NCBI GenBank assembly: GCA_905250885.1
Contig: CAJNOQ010000158.1
Location: forward strand, 1 to 64,000
Length of the DNA: 64,000 nucleotides
Origin: Didymodactylos carnosus
Taxonomy: Eukaryota > Rotifera > Eurotatoria > Philodinida > Philodinidae
Direction of reading: 5' to 3'
Shown: in pieces, positions 28,579 through 41,363 of the stretch
How the letters are laid out: each line of letters begins with the position of its first letter
Numbering within the stretch: the stretch's first letter is position 1
The notes under the pieces: model-generated
The model's database searches: none
Told to the model about the DNA's origin: nothing
The model's input: the letters and a program-made list of their open reading frames with translations, nothing else
Position numbers and translations under genes: made by a program

Positions 28579-30595
28579 ACTATTAACTTCAAAAATAGGT
28601 AAAAAATGTGTAGTATGTCTTCTTACTGTGTAGTATGTGTTCCAACATTAATTCTCATTAATTTTGCTAACGATATTTGTCAACAAACTGATCTTGATGT
28701 TTATATATAATGATTCATCATAATAGTTGTGGTTGGGTAGTTGTTGACGATGAAAATAAATCTCATTTGTCAAAAACAATAATATATTTACAAATCGATA
28801 ACAATGAATGTATATCAAATAGATTTAAAGATTGTAATAAATTTGAATTAGATCATAATAAAGAATGCATTAGTTGGAATAAAATTCTCTACTATTTTTG
28901 TCGTCAAAATAAAACATATAATTTTTTATGATTTATTGAAGATGATGTAGTCATACATACCATCAGTAAAATCTCTTGTACAACTAATAGAAAAATGTTA
29001 CAATTATGATTTAGTATGTCAACAAACTACAGTGAATATTTCTGGAGATTATGATTGATATTGATATGATTGTATAAATAAATTTCAATTATCATGGTAG
29101 AGATGAATGGTTTCTTCCATGGGTAAGTTCGACGAGTATGAGACTCTTCAAAAATTTGTGATATGAATGAGATGTTGACTATAACAGATGGTCCAGATTA
29201 AATTGTCGGTTTTTCAAATGCTTATTTCTCAAATTAGACTCGATCAGAAAGTTTGGTTCTGATGGTAAAAGATAGAGAATTTTGTGTAGATTTTTTTTAT
29301 ATGTTCTTTTTTAAATAAGCAAGTACCGTTCTTTTGTAGCATTACAAATATTGGATACCACAAAAACATTATCTGCTCAGCACTTTACTAGAACAAAATG
29401 TCATTTTTATTTACTAAATAATTTTCTATACGCTATTCAAACAGACTATGCAAAAGTACAAAAATGTATTTGTTTTTGAGACACAAAACCAAATTTTTAG
29501 ACTGAGTTTTACTATGTTGAAAAGAGGTCAGCCCTTATAAAAAAGAGCATTTTGTAGAGCTTTAAATTCTAAATCTGTTTACATAAAAGGATAAAGGATA
29601 AAGGATAATTTTCATAAGACCAAGTTGTGAGAAAATTGCTAAAGAAAAGTAGGTTGCCGTGGCTCGTGACCGTCTTTTTGATATTTTGTGGTTTTTGAAG
29701 GAGAAGTAACTAAGCTTAACAAACCCAACACACCACGAGACACAACGAAAAATTCTATATCTCTTACCACAAGAAAAGAATTTTTGAACTCAATCTAGCT
29801 GGGTAAAATGAATTTTTTACACGTTTCCGATTTTGTAGTTGAGCAGGTGATATTTTTGTGGCATCCAATACTTTTAATGCTAGAAAAGAACGGTACTTGC
29901 TTATTTTAAATCAATAAAATCTACACAAAGTTTTCTATCTTTTAGTACAAGAACCAAACTTTCTGGTCCAGTCTAACTTGAGAAAAAAGCATTCCAGAAA
30001 CCGGCAATTTAATCTGGACCACTCGTTATCATCAATTGGAATTTTCTTAAACGATTTCGACTGTCAAATTTTTAATTATTAATTAGTCATTTACGTTCTC
30101 CCTTTTAAGAACATCACGCTTGTACTTTATACAACAGTATTTTTTATTATAATAGTAGAATTTATTGCAAAATAAAGGCATTTTAATTTTATCTGTGTAT
30201 TTTATTTTAATATAATCGTAGAAAAACATGAAAAGAAAAGTTGTTTTCAATGAATACTGCTGTTATTATCAACAAACTTGTTTTAACTAATTCGCTGGCT
30301 CTAAGTCAGTCAAATGCGCTTATACTTTACAATGTGATTAATGTAGCTTTACCTATTCTAGGTATATCTCGTCGATTATTTGACCATGTAGATGAGCATG
30401 TGCGTCAGAATGGTTTTCTTCCATTTGTTGAGTACCTGTTTAATACCTTAGCAGAATAATTTATCTCTTTTTCATCCGGTTGAATTGTCGAATATGGCAT
30501 GGAAAAGGAAATGAAAATATGATGAAATTAAACTGCATCCTTTGTGGTGGTATCATCCATTTAAAAATGTAAACCATCAGCATGAATTTTGGTAA
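28579..30595 (+). pseudogene. Decayed glycosyltransferase-like gene with an IEDDV motif
   Basis: After TTTTCAG at 28578 the pieces read LLTSKIGKKCVVC, VPTLILINFANDICQQTDLD, CGWVVVDDENKSHLSKTIIY, NKILYYFCRQNKTYNFL-stop-FIEDDVV and YDLVCQQTTVNISGDYD. An intron follows from 29123 to 30361, then RRLFDHVDEHVRQNGFLPFV-EYLFNTLAE and WWYHPFKNVNHQHEFW. The order resembles a multicopy family that I associate with bdelloid rotifers, with a DD motif suggestive of glycosyltransferases. Several stops (for example TGA where Trp is expected before FIEDDV) and at least three frame changes show that it is dead. The family recall is from memory and should be treated as tentative. Confidence 0.55.
29189..30021. 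mobile_element. Foldback MITE inside the pseudogene intron
   Basis: The ends TGGTCCAGATTAAATTG and CAATTTAATCTGGACCA are inverted and followed by about 150 bp of further inverted similarity, including AAGCAAGTACCGTTCTTTT. It is about 833 bp long and has no coding capacity. It lies between the splice donor at 29123 and the acceptor at 30361, so it did not itself break the coding exons. Confidence 0.8.
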
Positions 30596-31594
30596 AATTT
30601 AAAAGAAATTGACCTCGCTTTATAGATAAATAGTAATTAGTTCTTTTTAAATGAACATATCTTGATTTACTCGTCGTTTAGAGCAGATGTAATCATTAGT
30701 TTTTTATTTACCGATGTTTTATCAATAAAATATACCATTTTCACTACTAAAAAGCTTTTCGCTGTTGTTTTTTTAGAAAACTTATAGCAATAAATGGACG
30801 TGAGATGATTTCTGCAAGAAAATGGTCCTATATATTTTTGAGAAGATTACGACTGCAACTGATCAGAAACGGTTCGCTTTTAGTTCTTAACATTTCTGCG
30901 CTTCAAAAGTTGACTGTAGACTACCACATTCTGAAATTATAAATTTTTTCTATGTATCGGTCAAAAAGCCACTTCAATCGTATTTATTCATTTTTCTCCG
31001 TGAGTTCAATATTCTTAGCAGAATCTTCTATATATGAAAAAATGTAAAATTGAACGGGCTTTAGAATGATCTATAATACATGTTTTCAAACCAGTATTCT
31101 CATAGAGTTATTCGTCAAACATTAATTGTAACTATTTGTACTCCACACTTGTAACCCTCACTGAATATAACGTGTGCGTAATGGTTGCATCATCGGATTT
31201 GGCTCACCGAGATCTAGCGATTTTTGTATGATACTTATTATCCCTCTCAAGTATAATTGGGGTTTTTCAGAATCATCTTGGAGATTCAGCTGTTTGACTC
31301 ACTGTTTTGAGTATAAAGTGTCGGGAAAAAGCTTTTCTGATTAATCCATTGGGTGATAAAACTCAGCCTGATGCTCGGAACATCTTTTTGTAAGCAACTT
31401 ACTTTCGAAATTTTTTTGCTAAACGATACAATAGCTATGCCATTCACTCACATAGTGTAATTGACTAGAAAAAATAGTAGAGAAACGAAAGAAAGAATAT
31501 TATCGCTATTTGAACACTAGAAGACAGAATATGTTGACTTTTATTAATGACAAGACTTTTATCATTGATTGCAGCAAAATTCATGCAAACTAAA
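30596..31594. other. Intergenic stretch, nothing recognised
   Basis: AT-rich sequence with no open frame, repeat or RNA gene that I can support. Confidence 0.5.
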
Positions 31595-31860
31595 TTAATT
31601 TTTTAATTTATTAATTAATTTTAATCTTAGCTTTCGAATCACCGATTCATCATCATCTCTCAATATTTCTTCGTCGGTACGATTTAAACTCGACTTGAAG
31701 TGAGAATGATAGAAAAACTTCTCAGTTATACTTTTAAAGTCTGAAGTTAAAGCTAACTGTTTCGGTTCTAATACCCGTAGTTCTTTTTGCAAATAGTCAT
31801 CATCTTCTTTTCGTTTAGTATAATCCATATACTCATTTCTAATTCCAGGTGTTGTGAAAA
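31595..31860 (-). pseudogene. Charged open-frame fragment of unknown family
   Basis: The minus strand is open from about 31858 to a stop at 31595. It reads FFTTPGIRNEYMDYTKRKED and continues to EESVIRKL-like charged sequence ending INKLKN. It is Lys/Glu/Asp-rich and looks like protein, but no partner exon or known domain is seen. Part of it is repeated inverted at 32018-32116. Confidence 0.3.
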
Positions 31861-32116
31861 AGACATTCTATATTAGCTATAATATCATTCTGATCAATCT
31901 TTGGTATTCTTGCAAACATTAATCCATTTTCTAGTTTCATAAAATTCCTGTTTCAGAAATTTCAAATTAAGTTTTATTGTCGGTGAATATACTCAGAGTT
32001 TTTCCGTTAGTTTGATCAAAAGTATAACTGAGAAGCTTTTCTATCATTCTCAAGTCTCTTTCTGTTCTCACTTCAAGTCGAGTTTAAATCGTACCAAAGT
32101 AGAAATATTGAGAGAA
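31657..32116. repeat. Inverted duplication of a coding-like segment
   Basis: About 31657-31732 and 32018-32116 are reverse complements, sharing GTACGATTTAAACTCGACTT and CTCAGTTATACTTTT. The right copy has an extra run of about 22 bases (around TCTCTTTCTGTT). The spacer is about 285 bp. Confidence 0.75.
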
Positions 32117-32119
32117 CTA

Positions 32120-33847
32120 CTTAAGGGCTGCAAAATATAATGCCCCTGGATATTTTTAGAATAACTTTTGACAGAAAACGATAGAAACTTGCGGTTTTCA
32201 CCCTTATGTAGTCAAGGCAATACAAAGATAAGAAAAATTTTCGATTCGGACACCACCTGCAGATGGTGTACCATATTGGTTTTTGAAAGATAAGGTTGCT
32301 AGAGTACCCCAAAAAGATGATTTTCAAATTCCAAGTAATGAATCGATTCTTCTCATCGTCGTCTACAATTCTACACAAGTCCCAAATATCTAGTTCTTAT
32401 GGGCACGAAGCTATAGACATTCTGCGACAATCATCCTGTCTTGTACTAGACATGTCCAGCAATCTCAGAAACACACGTTATATAGGCAACCAAATGCGCC
32501 GATCGCCGTGGCAATGTTTATTTTCTTCCTCAGATCACCTTCAGCTGAGCGAAGTTTTTCAAAATTTACCTTCTCTCCTATATTCATGGAGAGTAGTTTC
32601 TGTAATCCAAATTCATTTACAGTTTATCCATCAGTTAAGAACAACCATGGATTATGCAATAGTTTATTCTGGGCAAAGAATATTGTACCCACGGTGCTGT
32701 TCGTCTGTATTACTGTTGTTAGTCATTAGCGTGGCAACTCAGTTATAAACACGTTGATAAACCAAATATTTTAAAATGGGTAAAAGATTTTTGTTTAAAA
32801 TAACTGGTCAGGCCTTATTCAATTTTATTGAAAGTGGTGAAGATGGTCTTGCATATGTAATCAAATGTAATCCACGAACACATTCAGCCATAATAGCATG
32901 TTACAGACACCCTCAGATTTTTTCGGCCCAGTCTGGTTCCGCCCGGAGATAAAGCATAAATTTTTTTCGAAAGAGCCCGTAGAATGTATACGGAACGGAT
33001 ATATTCGGATGTACAGAACAGATACTAAAAGGACAGCCATCGTCCGTGACATTTTCAAGAGAGGATAGTGTCTGTTTTCCATATTTAATTTGAGCGTTGT
33101 CTTTCGATGTTTTATCGACTTTTTGGGAAAAACATGCGGACAATCAAATGGCAAGCCCGATTCGATCCTACCCATAAACAAGTTTCAAAAAGGTTAGCCC
33201 GATCCGACCCGACCCATGGACCTCCATGGGTTTTCTCGGCCCGTGACGATCTCTGCTCGGCACATGGACAAGTAATATAATTATAATTCTCAGATGGTCA
33301 GACGTTGTTTTGCTTTATTGTTATCAGTATCTCGGTGTAAGTAGAAAAACAGCAGAGTTAACATAATAAATAAAAAAGGTTGACGTTCTCGATGCTCTTT
33401 AAACAAATAAAATTTTATTCTAATATATTTATAGCTGAACGGTTCACCGCAGTCGATATAGCCTAGGACTAAATCTCATTTTTACTAGTAGTCATTGCTA
33501 ATTCACAGAACGTTATTTTGGTACAAAGTGTTCTATTTGACAATGTCTCCTTTCTTAAAGTTGTTTTTGTGTTGTTGAAAGAAAAACCAAGGATTTATAT
33601 AAATTTAACGTATCGACAGGAAACTGGTTCAAACTTCAATATATTTCATGCGAGTGAATGCTATACTCATACAAAGCATTCTTCTTTTAAACTTCCGGTA
33701 GTTAAATTCCACTATATTTAGTTGTAGCCCTAGTGTAAGAATAACGCAGTGACTCGATCTTTTGCATTTAGTGGCTGTTTTGGGACACATACCACATGAT
33801 CAAATCAAGTCTAAGATCCTGACCGGAAACTTTTTGAAACAAATTTA
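32120..33847. other. Intergenic stretch with possible decayed minus-strand coding
   Basis: On the minus strand around 32700-32500 the frame contains coding-like stretches such as LLSMNIGEKVNFEKLRSAEG, and around 32370-32230 RIVDDDEKNRFITWNLKIIF. They are interrupted by stops. I cannot assign a family, and they could be an old gene fragment. The rest has no visible structure. Confidence 0.25.
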
Positions 33848-34091
33848 GTCATGTAGAGCAAATTTCTTTGACTAAAATACGATGCATTCCAGCTCTCCAT
33901 GACCTTTTTTCACAAAAACATATTCATTCTAAAAGTGGCTCCAGGCTGACGTCGAAAGCACGAAAAAATCGACAAAAATAACAATGAATTAACGTTGGAG
34001 CTGCTTTTAGAATGAATGTGTTTTTGTGAAAAAAGGTCATGGAGAGCACGAAAGCATCTTATTTTACTCAATATAATGTGCTCTACACGAC
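33848..34091. mobile_element. Hairpin MITE
   Basis: Inverted arms of about 95 bp, with matching blocks GTCATGTAGAGC / GCTCTACACGAC and CATGACCTTTTTTCACAAAA / its complement. The spacer is about 55 bp. No coding capacity. Confidence 0.8.
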
Positions 34092-34379
34092 TAAGTTGGA
34101 TTCAAATAAAGTAAAAATTTTTAGTAAGAATCTTGGACTCAGTTTTCCGAAAACCATAATTCTATTCCTTCTATCAACTTTGAACGTACTTAGTATCTCG
34201 GAGATACATCACGATACTTAATTGGCTTCCTTGACCTTTTAATATAACGAAAGATTACAACTAAATATCTGTCGTTATTGAACAGCTAATACATCGTGGA
34301 AAAGTTGACTACTGCTGACCACTGCAAAAGACTTGGCAATGATGTCCGTCTACCAACATGTATTTCGTATTAAATGAAC

Positions 34380-34385
34380 TTTATT
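34380..34385 (-). terminator. Candidate polyadenylation signal of the KH gene
   Basis: TTTATT on the plus strand gives AATAAA on the minus strand about 460 bases after the stop codon of the KH-domain gene. No coding sequence intervenes. Confidence 0.5.
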
Positions 34386-34847
34386 TCGCAAAGAAGAAGA
34401 GTAAGAGCAGTAACAATAAACAAAAAAGAAAAAGCATAATAAAGGAGAATAACATTCTCTTAACAAAAAAAAAACATATCAATCTAATTATACACACATG
34501 CACATACTTATAAAAACAGACCAACTCGCCTAGCTCATGTTTCACCAAATAAAAATAAAAATCTTCTTTACTCTTGTTCACAAGCAAAAATAGCAATAGC
34601 TGGCACAGACAAAATGTAGAAGAGAGAGGGAAAGAGAGAGAGGAACGACTAGACAAAAAGAAAAAAAGCATGCAAAATAACCGAAGAAACATCTGATCGT
34701 AAAAGAAAAATACACAAACGCGCGCACCGTGGTGATTTACGCACGTAAATAATTCTCTTGTTCATAAAATATACAAATATACGAGTTCACAAGCTTTTAT
34801 CTGAAAAATCTGACTATATAAAAGAAAACACAAACAACATAAATTTT

Positions 34848-37800
34848 TTAGTCACTAGTTGCTTTTTCTCCTTCATTTGGCTTAGCTTGTTCTTGTTGCT
34901 GTTGTTTGTTAACAATATTATCATCTGATGTATTTTCAATATTATCTGACGTTTGTTCGACAATGGTTGCTGATGAGGACGCTATCGAGTCAGCAGCCTA
35001 AAAAGAAAAAAGAAATATCATTCATGAGGAACAAACAATTGACAAATACACTTTTTTCTTGAAATAATAATCTTAACTTCATTTAATAGCTAACTTCTCA
35101 CCTGCTGCATGGATTTATTTTGATTTGTCGTTGATATTGATGCGTCACTCTGTTCTAATTGATCATGTTGTTTTAGATCAAAATCAAACTTATCATTTGG
35201 TAATGGAATGGTTGTTTGTACACGTTGTCTTTGATGATGTTGACTGGGATAACTTTGTTTACGCGAACGGTAAGACGACGATGACGAATGTTGTTGTTGA
35301 TGTTTACTTTTCATTTTTTCTTCATCTAATTTTATCTTTTCAACTTTATCCATGATTAGTTGAAATTGTTTTCGATCATGTTCGTTCAACTGTGATAAAT
35401 GAGCTTGTAAAATCCAATGACCTTCATCAGTGACAGTAGGAATTTCTTTTGTTTCTGGACACGAACGTTTTATTTTATGACGCGGTGATGTCGATGAAGA
35501 GTTGGACGACGATGATTGTTGATGTTGAGATTCATATGAATCTTTGTTGCCATTCGATGATGGGGCGAATTCGAAACTTTCATTCTGACGTTTATCTTTT
35601 TTACCTAATTGAAAGAAATTGAATAAAAACGTTTGTAGCTACAGTTACTATACTCAAGAATTCTTCTATTAACGCTTTTGAAAAGAACTAATGTTTGTTA
35701 ACTTCTTTTTAAGTTCTACAGTTTATATGTTTACCTGATGTTGGTCGATGAACAAAATCAAATTGTGGTATCTGTCCATTATTTGTAGCCAAATTATTTT
35801 TATTAAAATTATACGATGGTTGTTGCTGTTGACATTGAACTAGCGAATTACTATTAAAATGTAATGGTCTTCCTGTTAAATCGGATCGATAGATATGATC
35901 AATGACATGCGGAACAGCAAAGGAATCATTCACTGATGTTTGAAGTTGAGGAGGAGCAAATTGATTCGGATATTCCGATGGAGGTGGATAATGTTGTTGC
36001 TGTTCATTAAACTGTTGTTCTGTAAATTGTTGAGCATCTTTTACAGCACCGGGTCCTTCTCGTTTTAACATATCTCGTATCATTAATATAGCATCACTGA
36101 TTGGACGTTGTTCACCTCTTAACTCACATCGAATATATTCTTTACGTCCACTAGTATCTTTCGGTTCAAATCCAATATCCCGTAAATGACATCGATTACG
36201 AATGAGTTTCAAATTTGCACCACCTTTACCTAAAAATGGAAGAATAATGCAATGCATCTGTATGAAAAGTAGAGAGATCAGAGAGAACTTTTCTAAATCG
36301 GTCTTACTCGTGTGCAGCTTATATTAGAAGCTCAAAATGGATGCAATGAGAATTATGTACTAACAATACACTAACCATTGCTCATAAAAGAATAGTTCAA
36401 TTAAAAAACAAGCTCCGATATAATGTTCTGTGCATTTATTTGTAACATTATTGTAACAGCTGAAGACAAACTACATATAAATATTGTTTGTCAGAGCATA
36501 TTTCAGCTCAAAAATTCTTCTCTATAGTGTATTCTGTGATAGTTTTTCGTAACGAAAATTTATGAATCTTACTGTAAGATCACTTTACTTTCGATCAGAT
36601 AACACAAGTGTAGACTTACCAATGATTCTTGCAACACAATCTGTTCTTATTAAAATTGCTGTTTCAGGCTGTTGGTGTTGTTGCTGATACTGGTAGCCTC
36701 GTTGTTGCTGTTGTGAAGGATGAAACATCTGCTGTTGCGATTCATGTGAATATTGCTGTTGCTGATAGTGCTGTGAGGCAGGATGGAATTGTTGTTGTAC
36801 ATTACTATTATCAAATCTTCTTTGTTGTTGTTCATAGACTGAGATAGAAAATGGTGGTTGCTGTTGAGGAGAATATCCAGCTCGGTTTTGATCAGCACGG
36901 AAACGACCTTCACTCCTTTGTTGTTGAGATTGTTCGTAACGATTATAATTATTTGTTGGACGTTGGGGAAATTCAGGTGTAGACGAATGTGCCGGATTTT
37001 CACTCATTGTTCCATCTTGTTGTAATTGGTCTGAAGGTTCACATCCAGCTGAGATCCTAGCAGTTGAAACCGGATAATCTAAACAAAATGAATACACGTA
37101 GAAAATATGAAATTATTTGTTACGCCGGAAGATTTTTTCACACATTTTTAATGGTACTATTGTGTGCATCCTACAGAGAGCATTTCAGAATAGATTCCGA
37201 TAGTCTGCCATTATTTCTCTCTATCGGTACTATCTGAGCCAACTTTTCTATCAGAAACTTTTTTCAAACAAACTTTACTGTTTGTCTAAAACATTTTCAT
37301 ATATTACGAATTAGAAAATACTAGCAATATTTCTATCTTTGAAGACAGAAAAGTTCATATTATGTGTATTTAGCAAATTTTTGTTTTTTACTTTAATCTA
37401 TTTTATATACAACATTAATGAACGACGTGATCAATTACTGAGACGAAAAAGTAATGTTTGCTGCCCTGCCACAGAGAAAGAAAAGCATTATCCTGAAGTT
37501 CGTCGTGTTCAGTCCAAAGACAAAAGCTTTTTCAAAAATTCTGTCAAAGACGAAAAAGACAATATTTAATTGAGAATGCTTTTATGTTCTAGAATATAAA
37601 AAATATTCTATCTATAAAGTCATCGTTTATAACCGAAAAAATATTTTGTATATTATATGTTTATACAGTTAAAAAACAAGGTATTTATAGATATAACAGT
37701 TTGCTCGTATGATAGCTATACTAACCCAATGGACGGAACAGAAGAATAAACGTTGATCGACCGAAGTCTTTCTTGAAACGCTTCCTTAGTTTTTCTACTA

Positions 37801-40024
37801 CTCCTGTTTTTCAATACTTATTCAATCATATTTATTACCTTTATATATTTCTGGTTCTTGGCCTAATTCATGTTGTAAAAATGCCGTTATCTGAATACAT
37901 GCATCCGCAATTGAATCAATATTATCACCCGTTATTTGTAATTCAAATTGTTTTTCTCCAAATTTAGGACCAGGCTGAAACAGACAGGAATCTTACCACA
38001 ATACAATTTTTTTGTTTTATCTATATGATGCATACCCTTTGTATCGCAACATTTAAACGTTGTTGTAATGTACCAATAAAATACGAACTCCCTAAATAGA
38101 AAATTGATGTCATCTTTTTGCCATTATGTTTTACTTTGATATAAAAACATACTTTTCCAAAGATCAATTACTTCTTTGAATAATAAAAATGTAAAATTCA
38201 TTGTTGGTTTTTTTTCTATTGGATGGTATCGAAGTATGTCTTCCCTTTGTTGCTGTTCGGATGTGGAATTAGTATTCCCAGCAGTTAATGGTTTTTCTTC
38301 ATTTATTGATTTTATTTCTTGACTATCACCACCGGGATTTTCTTGCGACTGTTCATTTGTTAATTTAATTTCTTCTGATTTATTTTCATTACCTTCCGTT
38401 TGCTGTTGTTGTTTTGATTGTTGGTTGCCACTTGCAACCATTTCTTCTTGAATACTTCCATCACTGCTTATAGTTGTTACAAATACATTTGATTGAATAC
38501 TTTCACTAGAGTTAGCGGTTTTTTCTTCTGAATGCGACTGATACTGTTCTGTAGGCAGATCGACTGAAGATTGTATTACCGTTATATTTGGAGATAGTAT
38601 TGAACTATCTTTAGAAACTGTGTTCAATTCGACTAAAAGAGCATACAGAGAAACTATTAGAGGAAAGTTGACGAACACGCATTGTTAGCTGCTGAAAGAA
38701 TAATAACTGTTTTATATGACTGCAAAAAACTCAAACTATCTTGTATTTATAGAAGAGACAACTTTTTCTTTTTACGACGTATATATATTAAAAATATTAT
38801 AAACCCACTATAAATGCTAGTTGGTTTCAAAAGCGTTTATTCGAAAGTTTGCATCCATTGATTTATTATACAGAACAAAAAACTGATTGAGTATTATTTC
38901 ACACAAATTCTGCAAAGACAGAGTATGTCTTTTTTTCTTACCATCCGGTGTTGTTGGTTGTTGTTTTTCTTTATCATTAGTATTTTGTAATCGATCCATT
39001 TCACTGTAACGATTTTGACATTGATATTTTCGATCGGTAAAAAATAATTTTGAAAGAATTTCTTTTAAACATTTATGAACGTTTAATTCAGTGCCGAATA
39101 TTTTATACGAATGTTTTTGAAAATGTTGATAACCAGGCTGAAGAACAGGAAAACAAAAGACTATTTTATATTAAAATGAACTATTTGCCTATTTTTTTAC
39201 GAAACTGTCAATACAATGTAATGTAGCTGTTAATTTGCAAAGATTTTCAATCGTTAGTTTATTTGAAAGAATTAGAAATAAAGTTCATACTAGTACGATA
39301 ATTCAGGTTGAACAAAGTTTGCGGTCAACCGCATCTAGACAGTTCATTGCCGTAAACAAGAGCAGGGATACATACGAGAATTTTGGCATTGAAATCGTTC
39401 CCTAATTCAGCGAATCCCTCATTGATGTCTAAACAAACACAAAAAAGTTAATAACAAAGTTTATCTTAAATATCACCTTAATTTCACCTTGATGTTTATA
39501 CCCAAATAATTTCTTTTGTTGTTGAGAAACAATTAAAAATCTGACAGTGCATGCATTGGTATCAGACATTTCATATCTTCTGAATTTTTCTATTATTTTA
39601 TCACGTTCTATGTGTTCAGATGAATAACGAATGTCTTGAGGAAAATCGGGTTTTTTTGCTGGAATTGGACATTGTGGTTTACTTTGTATCGGATTTTCAT
39701 ACTGTTGTTTTTCTTTTCCATCTATAACAAGGTCAATTGCATACAGAATTTCAGTTTCGTTCATGTTTAAATTTGATACTTACGGGCAGCACATTCATTG
39801 TCTTGTTTTTCATCCTTTACTCGAACGTTTTCTTGTTTATCGTCAGCCAATGATACTTCTGATTTTGTTGATGTTTTCTCTTCGTTACTTTTATGTTCTT
39901 CTACTGTTGGTTTATCATCTTTTCCATTTTCTTGAATTGATTGTTGTGAATTTTCTTGTGGTAGTACTTCTCCTTGAACAGAATCAGAGATTAATTTGTT
40001 TTCAGAAGATACTTTTTCACTCAT
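34848..40024 (-). CDS. Multi-KH-domain RNA-binding protein, Gln/Ser-rich
   Basis: Eleven coding exons on the minus strand: 40024-39784, 39721-39488, 39428-39376, 39137-38942, 38632-38153, 38091-38036, 37974-37839, 37078-36620, 36229-35735, 35604-35102, 34997-34848. They give exactly 1000 residues. A 5' untranslated exon ends at 40097 and its intron (40096-40042) precedes MSEKVSS. The third KH domain (about 603-670) is canonical: ETAILIRTDCVARIIG across an intron to KGGANLKLIRNRC. Two earlier KH-like units (about 138-210 and 388-465) lack the GXXG loop. The sequence between them is acidic, Gln/Ser-rich and probably disordered; 480-600 is a long Gln/His/Tyr-rich tract. KH domains bind single-stranded RNA or DNA. 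I cannot assign a specific orthologue. Introns of 760 bp (37079-37838) and 390 bp (36230-36619) hold nothing I recognise. Confidence 0.88.
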
Positions 40025-40096
40025 TATTTGACGAAATTTATCTGCAACAAAATAAGAGTATAATAAATTTGTGAATTTATTGTGACGAAAACTCAC

Positions 40097-41010
40097 GGGG
40101 AACGTATACGAAGATCAACTCATTTGTGACAAAAAGTGTTGCAACTTTTAATTGTTGAGTTTTTACTTTTAACTATTTGCTATTTCTTCACTTTATAAAC
40201 TACAATTCACTGGGCTCTGACATAGTCACTCACAACCGAAGTGTTTTTGTGAGAAAATGTTTAAAAACTATACAGCATTGACTCAATTTACTATTATTTC
40301 TGCTACATATAAAACGAACTTTGGCAAAAACTTCTGTAGAATGGGGCAAAGATTCTAGGGCACCTTGCATTTCGACTCTGAGAAGAAAAGGAAAAAGTGT
40401 CTGTTTCACACAAAAGAAGTTGAGTCTTACAGATTTATCTTTACTATCAACATTTTTCTAATCCAGAAAGATCAACAAGCTTCGGCCAGTAGGTGGCTTA
40501 GGAACAGAAGATTTTCTTATGACAACACAAAATTTTACTAAACAACAAGGAATGATAATTTACAGATCGTTCAATCTTAAATTGATTTTCGAACAATAAA
40601 TGTATGTATACACACGCATAACCACAGAACAGATCATAATTCTTATATGACAAGAAAAGTACAGGTTTTTTTGCACGAACTTTATTAAAGAACTAAATGT
40701 GAATCTGAACTTCGAGGACTTCATACTTGTTTTCCAGTATGTAAAACGCATAAGTGTCTGTAATCGGATGACTGTCAAAAAGATGACTTCAGTCTATGAC
40801 CGCTCATTGCCACGTCACATAGCGCCCTTCTACCGCAGATTGAGAAAATTTGACACATCTTGATAATTATGTCGACAGACATTATTTTGAAGTTGGAATC
40901 GACACGAAAAATCTCTGAAATGCTATGTGGACTGACGACTAATTGCATTGACTTTAATATCAAAAACACTCTGATATTAAAAGGTGGGATCCAAATTCAT
41001 TGGATATAAG
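40097..41010. other. Upstream flank of the KH gene
   Basis: Holds the 5' untranslated exon and presumably the promoter of the minus-strand KH gene. No other gene is seen. A short minus-strand open frame at 40969-40775 has no supporting context. Confidence 0.4.
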
Positions 41011-41186
41011 TTTTAAATTTTATTTCATTTCCCCATGTTTCTGCCTTCTAACCAAGCACCCACCATTACTGAGAGCATCACTAGACCGGTCTTCAATGCG
41101 GTCCTTTAGTGGTGCCCTCAGGATATATCTCAGTAACGGTACTTGATCAGCAGACAGAAACACGGGAAATGAAATGTCATTTAAAA
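41011..41186. mobile_element. Hairpin MITE, 176 bp
   Basis: The outer arms pair TTTCATTTCCCCATGTTTCT with its complement near 41150-41180, and an inner pair joins CCATTACTGAGAG to the complement near 41128-41140. Almost the entire element is self-complementary. Confidence 0.75.
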
Positions 41187-41265
41187 TGTCCAACATCTTG
41201 ATGTCATGACTGGGATCATCTTTTAGACGCTAAACTGCGCATAGCCGCTGATAATTGAATATATG

Positions 41266-41363
41266 CGTTGTTTCCTTTTAGCTCCAAATAGTACTTTCAA
41301 AGAGCCAGGATCAATGCGAATCTGCGTAGACAGTCTTTTCTTGGAGCTAAAAAGGAAACAACG
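41266..41363. repeat. Short hairpin repeat
   Basis: A 22-base arm starting CGTTGTTTCCTTTTAGCTCC returns as its complement after a loop of about 53 bases, with one mismatch. It is probably a very small MITE. Confidence 0.8.

Noticed and set aside
30241-30360. Open frame running into RRLFDHVDE as a new gene
   Set aside because: The part before 30362 is intron sequence ending in TTCTAG; only the later part matches the pseudogene family.
32296-32748. Plus-strand open frame of 150 codons
   Set aside because: Its composition is not coding-like and the opposite strand looks more like decayed protein, so it is probably a mirror of that.
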